From a virus, in the IMG/VR virus record IMGVR_UViG_3300042397_000475, positions 1 to 64,000 of that record: a stretch of 64,000 nt of DNA, one strand, 5' to 3'. Numbering within the stretch: position 1 is the stretch's first letter; each line of letters opens with the position of its first letter. The position numbers and the translations under genes were made by a program. Positions 45,901 through 56,000 of this stretch are shown in pieces. The notes under the pieces were generated by a model. It made no database searches and had not been told where the DNA came from. It saw only the letters and a list, made by a program, of their open reading frames with translations.

Positions 45901-48900
45901 GTTAAATTAGCCTTTCTTAATGCCTCTAATTCATCACGCTTGTTTTGCATAATAGAAGGCAATGTAACTTGCTGACGTAACGTATCTTTTTGGCGTTGCT
46001 TAAATTCAGCTTGCTTTAAATCGTCACGTTTAGATTCATCCAAGTTAAAGCCCATACTTCTAGCAACACTTGCTGCGACGTTAGCCTTATTGAACTTAAC
46101 CAATCCCTTAGGCATCAATACGTCTTTTTTAAATGCAATCTTTTTTTCAGCAAGCAAGTCTGTATACTTTCTTTCTTCTAAAGGCTTATTTCTTGATTTT
46201 GGTTTATAGTCATTATCGTTTGGATATAACTCTCTAACCATATCGTCTCTTTCTGATTCAGCCATATCAATAGCCGATTCAGCTGTAGCGTATTCAGAAA
46301 AGTTTTCATTTACATCATATAAGCCATCAAGAACAAAGTGATTAGTTCCGCCTAACTTTCCATTAAATAATGGATGCTCAATTCCTTTATTTTGCAACTC
46401 TGATATTTCACTATTACGCTGTTCCTCAGATTTAATATCTACTTCAAATCCTCCAACAACAAAGTTTCCAATATTGTTGCTAATCAAATCTTCTGTTAAA
46501 AAAGAACTGTCGCCATACTCATTTAAAAAACCAGTCTTACTGTATCCTACGTTTTTTAATGCAAGTTTAACAGGGTCTGTTTTAGCGTTTGTTCTTATAT
46601 CAAGCGAATCAATCATAAAGCCATTTAATATGGCTGTTCTTGAGTTAAATGTAGTATCCTTTATAAACTCTTGAGTAAACTGATTGATATCAATATTAGA
46701 ATCGATACTGTCAATTAATGCAAATAATGCTTTTTCTGTGTTTCTTTTTCCTGTCTTAGAATCTTCTCTTGCTAACTCATCTGCAACAGCTTTGTTATTT
46801 AAAACATAGTCTTTCATTGCTTGCTTAATAGAATCAAGTTGCTCAGGAGTTGCAGTTGCAACTTCCTTTAATCCACGAGCAAAATACTTAACACCATAAG
46901 AATTACCAATCGTTGTAAATGGAGGCTGAATCATAATTAATACAGCAGCCTTACCTTCACCGTGAATATTATATGCGCGAGACATTGTGCTCTTAACAGC
47001 TCCTTCATTTACAGATGCAAACCCAATTCCATCTTCTATATTCTTTTTAATAGTAGAGAATCCAAATCCTCCTAAAATAGGTTCACCAAGAGAGTCTACA
47101 CCGTATCCTGTAGCATCACTTGTAATAATAATTACGCGACCATCATATTCTGCAATTACATCTTTTAAGCTCTTAGATGGCAAATTAATGCTTTCAAATA
47201 CAGCCCCTTCAGGGAACTCATATTTGCCAATCTTTTGGCTTTTAAGGATTGGTTTGGACGCCTTGAATGAATCAGGCTCAACCTCCACAGATAGTCCCTC
47301 AGAATAAGGGTCTTGCGCTTCTAAATCTTCTGTAGTTGCTGGAGCTTCTTGGCGAGAAGTAACATAGTCTAAATTTGCAACTCCGCCCTCTCTTAATGAT
47401 TTAGATAATCCTTCAAAGAAATTAGCAACCTCTTCTACAGATGCTTCTTCTGTAAATAAACTATTAGCATAATCACTTAATACTTTGCTATCAAGTCTAT
47501 CCGCAATAGAAGCAACAAAGTCTCTAATAGCAATAGCTATTTTTTGCATTAATGGTCTATCAAGTTGGATATCCTTTGTAGTCATTAACCCTGCTAATTC
47601 CGCTAAGAACTCCTCGTTTTGAACATCCTGTGATTCATTAGAATAAGACTCAAGGAACTTATTTAAAGTCTCAATATTGTTGTCTGAAAGAACCTTAATA
47701 ATCTTTTCTTTCATTGCCTGGAACTCAGCTGGATTATCCTTAGCCATTTTAACAACAGCTTCGTGGAATATTTCGTGAGCTGCAGTTGAGTCACTCATAC
47801 GAGATACATCAATGTGAATAACGCCAGCGTGATGTAATCCTGTTGAAGTCTTAGCCGCCTTGTTAGCTTTAGTCTTAGAATATCCACGAGATATTAATCC
47901 ATTTGCCATATCAGATGCATTATCATATAATATGATTTGCGCATCTGGGTTGATAGATTGAAGTGCTTGATAGCTATTCGCTAAACGTTGTTTTGCTCCA
48001 GGAGTTAACTTCCCTAAGATTTTGTTCTGAGCCTGCATTATGTTTGAGTCAACTGAATATTGTCTATTCGCTGACTCCATTGCTTGCTGCTTAGCTTCTT
48101 TATTTGACAAGAATGAAATAAGCTCGCCGTTAGTAACTTTTAATTTATTACCTGTCTTAGTATCATTTAATACAGCAGATACAAAGTTTCCACTATCATC
48201 TTTTTCTGTTGACTCAATAGTCACATCTCCGACAGCTACAGTATTATCCTCAATAGCTTGCTCTTCAGAAACACTTCTGTATCTTCTTTTAGGGCTAAGC
48301 TTTACCTCTCCATTAGCTGAAACAGATGCAACCATCTTGGACTTTTTACCCTCTGGATTTGTTACCTCAATAACCTCTCCTTCAAAGCGTTGGTTCTGTA
48401 GTCTTTTTGCTCGCTCAGCTCTCTTCTTTGATTCAGATTTAAATGCATCTGCATTCTCAACAGGGCTAACTAATTGACCATTTTTAGTCGCAAATTTATA
48501 CCCCTCAATCTTATTAAGTTGCTGGTCAATCTTGTTTAAAACAATGTCTTTCTCAGTATTACTTAATTCTTCATTTTGCTCTACCTGAGTCTGTAAACTA
48601 TATAAAGTATTAGCAGCTTGATTTAAAGACGTGCTTTCAACCTCTAGTTGGTTATCAATCTTATTAATAACTTCTTGGTGAGCAGTTTCGTACTCTTGAA
48701 ACAAGTTATTACTATTAATAAACTCTTCAGCATTAGCTTTTGCAAGCTTACCCATTGCCTCTTGACCTTGCTGAGTTCTCGATAAAATGTTAGAGTAATT
48801 TTGTTCAAAAATGTTGTCTAATATATCTTTATGATATTTTATCTGGTTATCTAAATCTTCTTGAATGTCAATATCTTTTACGTTTTGTTTTTTCTCTTCA

Positions 48901-50399
48901 AGAGATTGGATAACATTAGCTCTGTCTAAAGCGTCTGCCCTTTGTGCTTTATCCTCAATGCTAGAGAATAATCCATAGTTTTCATATGCTTTGTCTATAC
49001 TGTATTTCTTAATTGATTTAATTTTTTCTCTTGCTATTTCTCTTACATCTTCAAACTGTGTATCATCATTGGCAATTTCTTTGTATCTAGCAATACTTCT
49101 TTTTTCTGTTTCTGTAAGCTTTACTTGGCTTGCTTTTGCTAATGCTCCACTCATTCCAAATCCCGATAAATTGCCTATTACAAAGCCGTCCACAACATCG
49201 TGCATTAATTTATTCCATTGCTCAGGAGATGCTTTACCATCAAGAATTCTATCTACACCAAAGCTTCCAATAGCAGCAACAACTTCTTCAACACCTTCTT
49301 CTAATCCACCCTTAAAGGCAGTCTGTATTCCTCCATCTAAAAAGCTTCTTACAATTTTCTGTTTTGCAGCATCTTTTCCTTCATCTGCAACTAATTTTTT
49401 GATGCTACTTTTTACAGCGTCATCTGTCAAGCCAATCGCTTTTCTGCCCAATGACCTAAGAGCGTTTAAGTCTCCTTGGAACATCATTTCTGACATACCT
49501 TCTACAAGACCGTATCCAATAGCTCTATAAGTATCTTCAACATCTACATCTCCATCTTGTTGGTAAGCTCTTGTAACTTCTGCGCCACCTGCAGATATAG
49601 CAGCTCCTGTAAACACACCTGTTGAGCCTCCTGTTGCCGCCAAAAGCATTGATTGAGGCATACTTCTAGCAACGTTTAAGCCTGCTATCTTAAAAGCATC
49701 ACCTACATTACCTTCTGTTGCTAAGGTTAATATACTTTTATTCTGATTTTCGGGTGCAATTCCCCATTGTTTTTGAGATACGTCAAATAACACATCTCCA
49801 GCCCTTTGCATTTCGGAAGCTAACTCATATATAGGAGCAGCAATACTCTCTTTAGAAGTAGGTCGATTTTGAGCTTTTTGCTCTAAATTTATTATAGCTG
49901 CGCCTGACTCAATAACACCTTTGCCTTTAGTCGCTTGCTCTGCTAATTTACTTTGCTCTTCTATATTTTTAAAGAAACTACCTGGAGAGTAGCTACTTTT
50001 ACCAGTATAGAAATCTTTAATTTCTTTAGCTGAACTAACAACATTTTCAGTCACATTACCGATGAAGCCCAACAAACTGGCTGCCATATTAGGAATAGAA
50101 GTTTTTAATGCAGTAGATATTGCTCTAAAACCCCCACTTGACTCTTCGTCATCGTCTGATTTATATAAACCTGAATAAGCTTTTTTAGTTAAATCAACGC
50201 CCATCCCTGAATGGAAACCAACTTTAAATCCGCCATCCGTAGAACTTGCCTCCCCAGATGATGCCGTATCTTCTTTTTTTTTTATTGGTTTAGCAAAAGA
50301 GGCAAATGGGTCACTACCTACAGAAGCTGCAGGAGTTGCAATAGGTTTTGCAAAAGATGCAAATGGGTCATTGCCTGGATTGTTTGCGTTATTTAACAT
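42996..50399 (-). CDS. Giant polyvalent internal virion (ejection) protein
   Basis: 2467 residues. The N-terminus carries two copies of D-P-F-A-S-F-A-K-P-I (about 11-40). A Gly/Ala-rich membrane-active region lies near 250-330. Coiled coils span about 460-660. A zincin-type metallopeptidase motif H-E-I-F-H-E is near residue 873. The C-terminal third resembles the large polyvalent-protein-associated domains of phage ejection proteins, with a Gly/Ala hydrophobic helix (I-G-A-V-G-G-A-L-A-A-I) near 2150. Such proteins are stored in the capsid and injected with DNA to breach the envelope or disarm defences. Two further internal-type proteins follow upstream. Confidence 0.8.
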   Translation of the reverse strand: MLNNANNPGNDPFASFAKPIATPAASVGSDPFASFAKPIKKKEDTASSGEASSTDGGFKVGFHSGMGVDLTKKAYSGLYKSDDDEESSGGFRAISTALKTSIPNMAASLLGFIGNVTENVVSSAKEIKDFYTGKSSYSPGSFFKNIEEQSKLAEQATKGKGVIESGAAIINLEQKAQNRPTSKESIAAPIYELASEMQRAGDVLFDVSQKQWGIAPENQNKSILTLATEGNVGDAFKIAGLNVARSMPQSMLLAATGGSTGVFTGAAISAGGAEVTRAYQQDGDVDVEDTYRAIGYGLVEGMSEMMFQGDLNALRSLGRKAIGLTDDAVKSSIKKLVADEGKDAAKQKIVRSFLDGGIQTAFKGGLEEGVEEVVAAIGSFGVDRILDGKASPEQWNKLMHDVVDGFVIGNLSGFGMSGALAKASQVKLTETEKRSIARYKEIANDDTQFEDVREIAREKIKSIKKYSIDKAYENYGLFSSIEDKAQRADALDRANVIQSLEEKKQNVKDIDIQEDLDNQIKYHKDILDNIFEQNYSNILSRTQQGQEAMGKLAKANAEEFINSNNLFQEYETAHQEVINKIDNQLEVESTSLNQAANTLYSLQTQVEQNEELSNTEKDIVLNKIDQQLNKIEGYKFATKNGQLVSPVENADAFKSESKKRAERAKRLQNQRFEGEVIEVTNPEGKKSKMVASVSANGEVKLSPKRRYRSVSEEQAIEDNTVAVGDVTIESTEKDDSGNFVSAVLNDTKTGNKLKVTNGELISFLSNKEAKQQAMESANRQYSVDSNIMQAQNKILGKLTPGAKQRLANSYQALQSINPDAQIILYDNASDMANGLISRGYSKTKANKAAKTSTGLHHAGVIHIDVSRMSDSTAAHEIFHEAVVKMAKDNPAEFQAMKEKIIKVLSDNNIETLNKFLESYSNESQDVQNEEFLAELAGLMTTKDIQLDRPLMQKIAIAIRDFVASIADRLDSKVLSDYANSLFTEEASVEEVANFFEGLSKSLREGGVANLDYVTSRQEAPATTEDLEAQDPYSEGLSVEVEPDSFKASKPILKSQKIGKYEFPEGAVFESINLPSKSLKDVIAEYDGRVIIITSDATGYGVDSLGEPILGGFGFSTIKKNIEDGIGFASVNEGAVKSTMSRAYNIHGEGKAAVLIMIQPPFTTIGNSYGVKYFARGLKEVATATPEQLDSIKQAMKDYVLNNKAVADELAREDSKTGKRNTEKALFALIDSIDSNIDINQFTQEFIKDTTFNSRTAILNGFMIDSLDIRTNAKTDPVKLALKNVGYSKTGFLNEYGDSSFLTEDLISNNIGNFVVGGFEVDIKSEEQRNSEISELQNKGIEHPLFNGKLGGTNHFVLDGLYDVNENFSEYATAESAIDMAESERDDMVRELYPNDNDYKPKSRNKPLEERKYTDLLAEKKIAFKKDVLMPKGLVKFNKANVAASVARSMGFNLDESKRDDLKQAEFKQRQKDTLRQQVTLPSIMQNKRDELEALRKANLTTVWNGIVKALFERNINVKKAFEQADFEYALYAMYNKAGASNFGTLKFAERYKEIYEGVSKSNRKLLDDIIFLRRVIAIDNNRANLRKQLTDRIDFLKGILKTATSANDIKSIKKQIADLQKDLRDKPTVLHTSHTDYATKKDVPTNEVSAKKTLADMERLLGKEAYDALYSRSDKYFKAFSDILKYKFDNGIIDEATYNMYKDYNYSPRQFMMFMYGIQNNELSGITLNSFNSRGSLVTKKDINNITGGSEELLELDTEKLLHAAMIAAEVKVATNKATKVLHDEMVTANYDWIKEANYDRYSDGTIKMNPDGSPKILAADNAGKNNAFRNMYYKVDGKSYAFQMRDNLAKEFYDEQLFDKSNIYYKIISNSTGAAIVRAIATGMNMAFPISNIPVDIISQVHLNDIYAGGVAGQYQQAVTGTLNLAEELLKAEFKLGDNTDINNLILEYGQAGGLMLTQTMEANIAGKVGEALGLLGNISELASKLNAYKTMRDTMLEEYNKKNGRDAEGVDLEKIKAKAAFKARAAMDYHRGGLATKWLDGFIPYLNVLTQANKITAEYIINNPKEFTKKIGAVGGALAAITIYNLMVAGDDYDNDDVQNDLLKNIVIFHPFKNEDGTRAYTKIAVPNTVKGFLNIFQNQAEGIYYRSIDGKEKELEAWKADRLQKSLSVLLPSTSSFFPPAYKAIKEYSNNIDTWRNRPIYNGPKVEDWEEGADNKKVTEFMKVLGAATATTTNIRGTEYKTGGISPIRGQKALEDILPVSNPLVQMAYSLMDKSINTFSIGNLKPEQRSKYETGNLTDIPMAFLGAIKNRAVDVSDPKIVYKNGLKETFDVIQKAENRRYQIVKTQISEAVKAGKNFDAVGTIVNNNGEEFLSGAAKYYTFLKTKNTINYPQFENEYAQIMFEKSPVSQGKMIYQLNQDLLAPNKSPEAVKLLKDLIVLKMWDKAVIPYYLEAYNNEQKSIKK

Positions 50400-50423
50400 A
50401 TTTATTGTTTATAATCGGATTTA

Positions 50424-51956
50424 TTAATAACCTTCTACTGAGTAACCTAAGTTTACTGCGGCTTTAGCTGCTTCAACTTCATTTGGGAATTGCTTCCCAG
50501 GTCCGTATGAATTTTCTAAGTCTTTTTTACTAAGAAATTTACCTACACCTGGGAGTGCTGTATTAGCTACAGGCATTGAAGGCAAGCTAGGGAATTTCTT
50601 TAATAGACCAAGAGACTTTGCATTTGTTTTCCCGCCCAATGCAGTTACTAAGTTATAATAGGTTTTACTTCTAGCCAAATCTTTTGGCAATACAACCTCT
50701 TTTCTTATTCCAGTAGACATACCATTTTTAATCAAATCATCTACTGATTCACCCCCTTTAGGTACATAGTAAGCTAAACGCGGGCTACCTTTTTCGTCAT
50801 AAAAAAGTTCTGACGCTAATACTCTTTGGGTATTACCTTTTATTTCTAAATCAATCTTAGGCGGTTTTTCAAAACCTAAAATAGGCTTTCCTTTTTGGTC
50901 ATAATAATACCCGTCAGAACCTGGATTTTGAAGCAAATCTCTTTGCGCATTATAATACGCAGTTTGCGCGCGCGCGGCTGCTGTAGAAGCTCCTTTTTGA
51001 GCCAACTCAGCTTTTACCATTTGTGGTGCAAACTGTGCTTGTACTTTTTCTTGCGTAGCTTTTGCTTCTTCAGCTTCTAATTGTGCTTTACGAACAGTTT
51101 CTTTAGCAGAAACACCTACTTTAACTTGGTTATTTAAGTAGAATTCAGTAATCTGTTCGTCACTTAAACCAGCTGCAGGAAACCCACTCTGTTCTTTTAA
51201 TAAAGGGATTAAAGTTGGGTCTTTAGCTTTTAGTTCAGCTGTTATTTGAGCTAAATAAGGAACTTCTCTTGTAGTTCCATCAGGATTAGTAATAGTAATA
51301 GTCTTAGGCATACTAACTCGACCATCTTCTCCGACTACCCAGTTTTTAGGAATTTCTGCTTCAATGTCTGTAATGCCTCCTTTAGTATTTGTTATCTGTT
51401 TTTTTATTGGGCTATATGGCGCAATAGTTTTAAAGATATTAACAAACTTCTTTGAGCCATCTAGATTATTAGTATATGTCTTAGAAAAAGCTGCTTGTAA
51501 GTCTCTTGGATTTTTAATAAGATTTTCATTGCTCATTAAAGAACCAAGCTCAGCATAATATTTCTGAAAGCTTAACAAATCTTCTTTCGAACCAATACCT
51601 AGTTGCAATGCTTTTTCGTATTCTTTAGCTGCTAAATCATAGCCTGTCTTAAGGTCTTTTATATCAGAAACGGCTCTTCTAATTTCTCCAATTTTATTAT
51701 AATCCAGTTTCCCATTTTGCATTATAGAAGAACTAGCATTACCTAAAAGGCTATTTGCTTTAGAGGTAATACTTTGTTGCCCATAAATATTTATATCCTT
51801 TTTTAGGGCTTCAATATTAGCAAAAGTATTTTCTGCAAGCGTATAATCGCGCTGCTGTTGCTGAATTAATTGCGTAAAAATATTGCCAAGACCTGATTGC
51901 GCTTGCTGAAAATCTTGTCTAATACTTTCTGCTGGGTTATAAATATATCCTGCCAT
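50424..51956 (-). CDS. Internal virion protein-like, helical
   Basis: 510 residues. The first 170 are Gln/Ala-rich helices (D-F-Q-Q-A-Q-S-G-L-G-N-I-F-T-Q-L-I-Q-Q-Q-Q). A central beta domain (about 195-240) is followed by a long Ala/Glu/Gln coiled coil (about 285-345) and a mixed C-terminus. It lies between an Ala-rich coiled-coil protein and the giant polyvalent protein, so it is probably part of the ejected core. Confidence 0.7.
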   Translation of the reverse strand: MAGYIYNPAESIRQDFQQAQSGLGNIFTQLIQQQQRDYTLAENTFANIEALKKDINIYGQQSITSKANSLLGNASSSIMQNGKLDYNKIGEIRRAVSDIKDLKTGYDLAAKEYEKALQLGIGSKEDLLSFQKYYAELGSLMSNENLIKNPRDLQAAFSKTYTNNLDGSKKFVNIFKTIAPYSPIKKQITNTKGGITDIEAEIPKNWVVGEDGRVSMPKTITITNPDGTTREVPYLAQITAELKAKDPTLIPLLKEQSGFPAAGLSDEQITEFYLNNQVKVGVSAKETVRKAQLEAEEAKATQEKVQAQFAPQMVKAELAQKGASTAAARAQTAYYNAQRDLLQNPGSDGYYYDQKGKPILGFEKPPKIDLEIKGNTQRVLASELFYDEKGSPRLAYYVPKGGESVDDLIKNGMSTGIRKEVVLPKDLARSKTYYNLVTALGGKTNAKSLGLLKKFPSLPSMPVANTALPGVGKFLSKKDLENSYGPGKQFPNEVEAAKAAVNLGYSVEGY

Positions 51957-51958
51957 AA

Positions 51959-53014
51959 TTAATTACGAGTTGAGAACCATTGTTTATTTATAGGGTCCCA
52001 AGAATATTGAGAATCAAAAGTTTGTTGCGCATCCATTACAGGAGTTCCTACTTTAAATCCGCCAGGAGCCATTGCTGCGAATGAAAAATCTTGCCCCGTC
52101 GACCCCATTAAAGGGTTTCCTAATAAAGAAGTTGAATCAGACTTAACTCCTGATGAGCCAAATATACCTAGTCCAGTTGGGTTAAATTGACCGCTAGAAA
52201 AGAATGAGCCTAATTTGTTCATAGTTTTTTGATTAGCCTGATTGCCTCCTCCATATATTTTAGTAAGCATATCCATATTATCTTTTTGGTTTTGCATTTG
52301 CAACATCCCCATACCTAATCCTGAAGCAATACCTCCAATTCCTGAATAAATAGCACTTCTAGCTTCTTGAATTGCTGCAGCTTTAGCTTGTTCTTGGTCA
52401 AACAATTGTTGATTAAGATTCATCTCGCCTTCTAACTTATTCTGAGTAACACCCATAATATTAGCTTGTCTATTAGCTAAAGAAGAAAACTCTAAGCCTC
52501 TTTCTCTCATTGCAGCTGCAGCAGTTTGACCTAGAGCAGCTAATTGATTTTGCTGAGCTTGATTCTGTAATGCAAATTGCTGCTCTGCTGAACGTGCACT
52601 AATAGCGTTTTGAGCTTGATTTTCTCCTTGTTGAGATAATAAAGCAGCTGTCATAATATCTGTGCCACTACCAGCTCCTCTTGTTGCTGCAGCTAATGCG
52701 TTAGCAGATGTTTGTGCTGCTTGGTCTCTAGCAATTTGTTCTCCAGCTCCACGCGATTGACCTGATGCCATACGCTTAGCTAAGTCAGCTTGCTGCTCTA
52801 CTTTAGTAAAACGAGAAATATCTCCTTGATATGTAGGTGTTGATTTTGCTTGAGACAATAGGTCTGCGTAACCTGTATCGAATGCGCTTCTTTGTTGTCC
52901 TGCAAAAACACGTTGATTAGCTAATTGTCTTTTGGCTTCGTTTTTCTTGCCAACAGCTCCAATTACATTCATTGCGCCTCCTGCTGCTCCTAAAAGTAAT
53001 GATGGTAATGCCAT
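51959..53014 (-). CDS. Internal virion protein-like, Ala/Gln-rich coiled coil
   Basis: 351 residues. Starts MALPSLLLGAAGGAMNVIGA, a glycine/alanine hydrophobic helix. Residues 60-215 are an Ala/Gln/Arg coiled coil (Q-N-A-I-S-A-R-S-A-E-Q-Q-F-A-L-Q-N-Q-A-Q). The C-terminus is Gly/Ser/Phe-rich and ends W-D-P-I-N-K-Q-W-F. This matches the layout of T7 gp14-type ejection proteins. Tight spacing with the two neighbours supports a shared complex. Confidence 0.72.
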   Translation of the reverse strand: MALPSLLLGAAGGAMNVIGAVGKKNEAKRQLANQRVFAGQQRSAFDTGYADLLSQAKSTPTYQGDISRFTKVEQQADLAKRMASGQSRGAGEQIARDQAAQTSANALAAATRGAGSGTDIMTAALLSQQGENQAQNAISARSAEQQFALQNQAQQNQLAALGQTAAAAMRERGLEFSSLANRQANIMGVTQNKLEGEMNLNQQLFDQEQAKAAAIQEARSAIYSGIGGIASGLGMGMLQMQNQKDNMDMLTKIYGGGNQANQKTMNKLGSFFSSGQFNPTGLGIFGSSGVKSDSTSLLGNPLMGSTGQDFSFAAMAPGGFKVGTPVMDAQQTFDSQYSWDPINKQWFSTRN

Positions 53015-53026
53015 TTTGTATTATTG

Positions 53027-56000
53027 TTATGAGTGTCCTGATATTGGTTGTACTTCTATATCTAAGGAGTTCAATCTCATATTCTGAGTTTTATCCTTTA
53101 AAGATACGACAAAATTATTTAGATAGCCAATTATGTAGTTACCTGATATTAATCCACCAGTTGATGAGCTGTCTCTTAATATGTGCGCATACAATCTATT
53201 GTCCTCTGCTATAAAGTTAGTTTCGTTTATTGCGCTTGTTTGTCCATTCTCATTTGTTATAGCAATTGACAATAAAGATTCTTTAACTCCGTTAGCTTTA
53301 GAGTAGTCCATAACGTTCATATTGTGCGATACAGACACGTTCAAAGGCATAATAGGCAATCTACTGTTCAGCGTAAAAGTAATCGCAGAATCAACGGCGG
53401 AAACCCCTAAGAAGGCGTTATATCCTGACTGTAATGACTTATAAACTACACCGCTCTTAAATAATACCATCTTATCTCCGTAGCTTTCTGCGTAATCTGG
53501 TTTAAATGTATACTTAGATATCCAACGCTTCAACGTATCTGAGTATCCTAAAGAGGTTGCCTCCTCTCCAATAGACACAAAGCACATATTATAGAATGGG
53601 TCAAAAGCAAATTTGGCAGCACCTGATTTAGTCAAGAACTCTGAGCGCATATATACATCGCTTACTAGCTCAATGCCTTTTTCGTTGTACTTAATTATTT
53701 TCTTATTGTAGTTGTCCCACCACCAGATATTTCCCTTGTAGTTGAACGCCGACTGCTTTTCTTGTAAGCCGTAGTTATATCCAAGGTTACGAATTGTACC
53801 TATTACATTAGAAGAGATAGATAAGATGCCTTGATTATTACCTTGCGTTAATTCTTGTTCTCCTAATAGGATATAAGCAGATTCATTCTGACATAAAGCA
53901 AGTAACATTGTGCCATTGCCTTGTAATCTTGAAGCTCTGTGTAATGCTACAATCTCACCGTTCTCAACTGGCACATCTGCGCTATCTAAAGCAAAGAATG
54001 AGCTAAGGTTATTAATCTTAGTTCCTGCTACATAATTACCTCCATAACGAATAGTGTTTTTTCGCGAAGTTGTATTTAAGTTTTTGGAAACTAATACTAA
54101 TGGCTTTCCAGCTGAAGTATTCCAGTGTTGTTTTGAAGTAGCAGTAGAAGACGCGCGGAAAACAAGCTTTTCTTTTGTACCCGATATAATTGAGTTTGAA
54201 TCGTAAGTAGTGATAGTCTTTGGCTTAGTTCTATCTCCATTTAAACTAAACAGAATACCCCTTGTTTCACCAGTTGTCTTAGCAATAGTTACTGAGCCAT
54301 TTGAGAAATCTGTTCCACCTCCAACTAATGTAAGCGTTAAATCTGTATAGAACTTGTCATTTGCTGCAATGTCATTATCTGAAGACAATAACACTTCTTT
54401 AGTTACATTAATATTGTAAGTACCTGATGAAGTTGTTCCGCTACCTGTATGATAATATGTATAGTCGGCGCTTGTTAAGAAGTTTTGAATAGGACCAAAT
54501 ACGACTGGGGCACCATATGTATTTGTATTGTTATCATAAGGAACTCTGTATATCTGTCCCTTTAGGCTCCAAGTAATATATGGTGTATTTGTAGATGCAA
54601 ACGGTCTTGTTACAGACATACTTGCTGTAAGTGTTGCGGTTAAAGTTATCTTATTAACATCATCTTGGTCTCCTATATCATAGAATCCTGACACCGCCAT
54701 ATAATTACCTGCAGACACTGTAGCATTTGAGTCATCTAAGAATCTAGCTGTATCACCATTAGGATTAGCTTCAAAAGAAGTTAATACTAATTTTGTTGTA
54801 GATGGCGAAGGTGTTGGAGACGATGAGGTAGCAAACTTTGTCATTGACTGATAAACAAATCCATTTGCTGACGCTACTACATCTTCAGTTACCTGCTTTG
54901 GTAAATCCTTAACTGTATTATATAAGAATGGAGAAGTTGAATATACAGGCAAATCAACTTTAGAAAATACCATATCTCCTAATAACTTGTTTGTGTTCAA
55001 AGTTCCGTCTCCTGATATATCTTTATTAGTAGATGCGACCCAATTTTCCCCAGTAGATGTAATATCAATTAAGCTACCATACTCATAAAAGAGTAATGAC
55101 TCATCTTCTGGAACTTGCTTAGGCGTATAAATCTCAAAATATAGACTCTTTGCTACTGGTATAGCAGGATTTGACATAACATCCTTATCGTACTTGCAAT
55201 ACAAGAAATTGTCGTTCTGACTTTCTATTCTAAGGTCAAGTAATCCAATAGGAGTGTTAATAGAAATCCTGTCGCCATCAGAGAAGTTGTATATATTATT
55301 AGCTCTGAACATACCCATTAAGTCAACAACAAGAGAACTAACGTTCTTTAATTGGTCAACTGTAATAGACTGAGATATCGTGGTTATTTCTGTAACAGCT
55401 TTTGTAGTCGATAAAGTTGTTAAAGACTTTAACTCAAAGAAGATATTACTTGCATATCCTTCATAGATATATGACTTAGAGATATTCTTAGTATATACTA
55501 ATTGTGCATACTTTGCCCAAGAAGGCTTAGCCCAAGTAGAACCTAAAGCAACTCTGATTGTTGGCAATATAGGATAAGCGAACTTTCCTGTATTAAACTT
55601 AACATACTTCTCCACACCGCGCGTCTTCATAGCTTCATCATAGTAAGCTAATCCAATACCATAAGTTGAGTTATTAGCAAATGGCTTATAATAAGCGGTT
55701 GAAGTAGACTCTTTGCTACTAAGAGCCGCCTCTGCAAATAGATTACTAGAAGACAAATAGCTTCCATATGTGCCACCTGATGTAGATGGCTCATATCCGT
55801 TACCAGCAAGTTTAGTAATAGTAAAGTCTAGGTTAGCAGAAGTTATATCATAGTCATCTACAATATTAGCTAAGAATACACGATTCTTGGCAATCTCAAT
55901 ATGTTTAGCGCTAACTGGAACAGCGTCAAATGGCTTAGATGTCGTTACTGAATCTAAGCTCTCATATATTTGTCCTGTCCAAATAAAGTCTCTACTTGGT

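Noticed and set aside
42996-50399. Several plus-strand open frames of 60-180 codons opposite the giant gene
   Set aside because: They are antisense shadows caused by AT-rich codon usage, with no leaders or promoters and hydrophobic low-complexity products.
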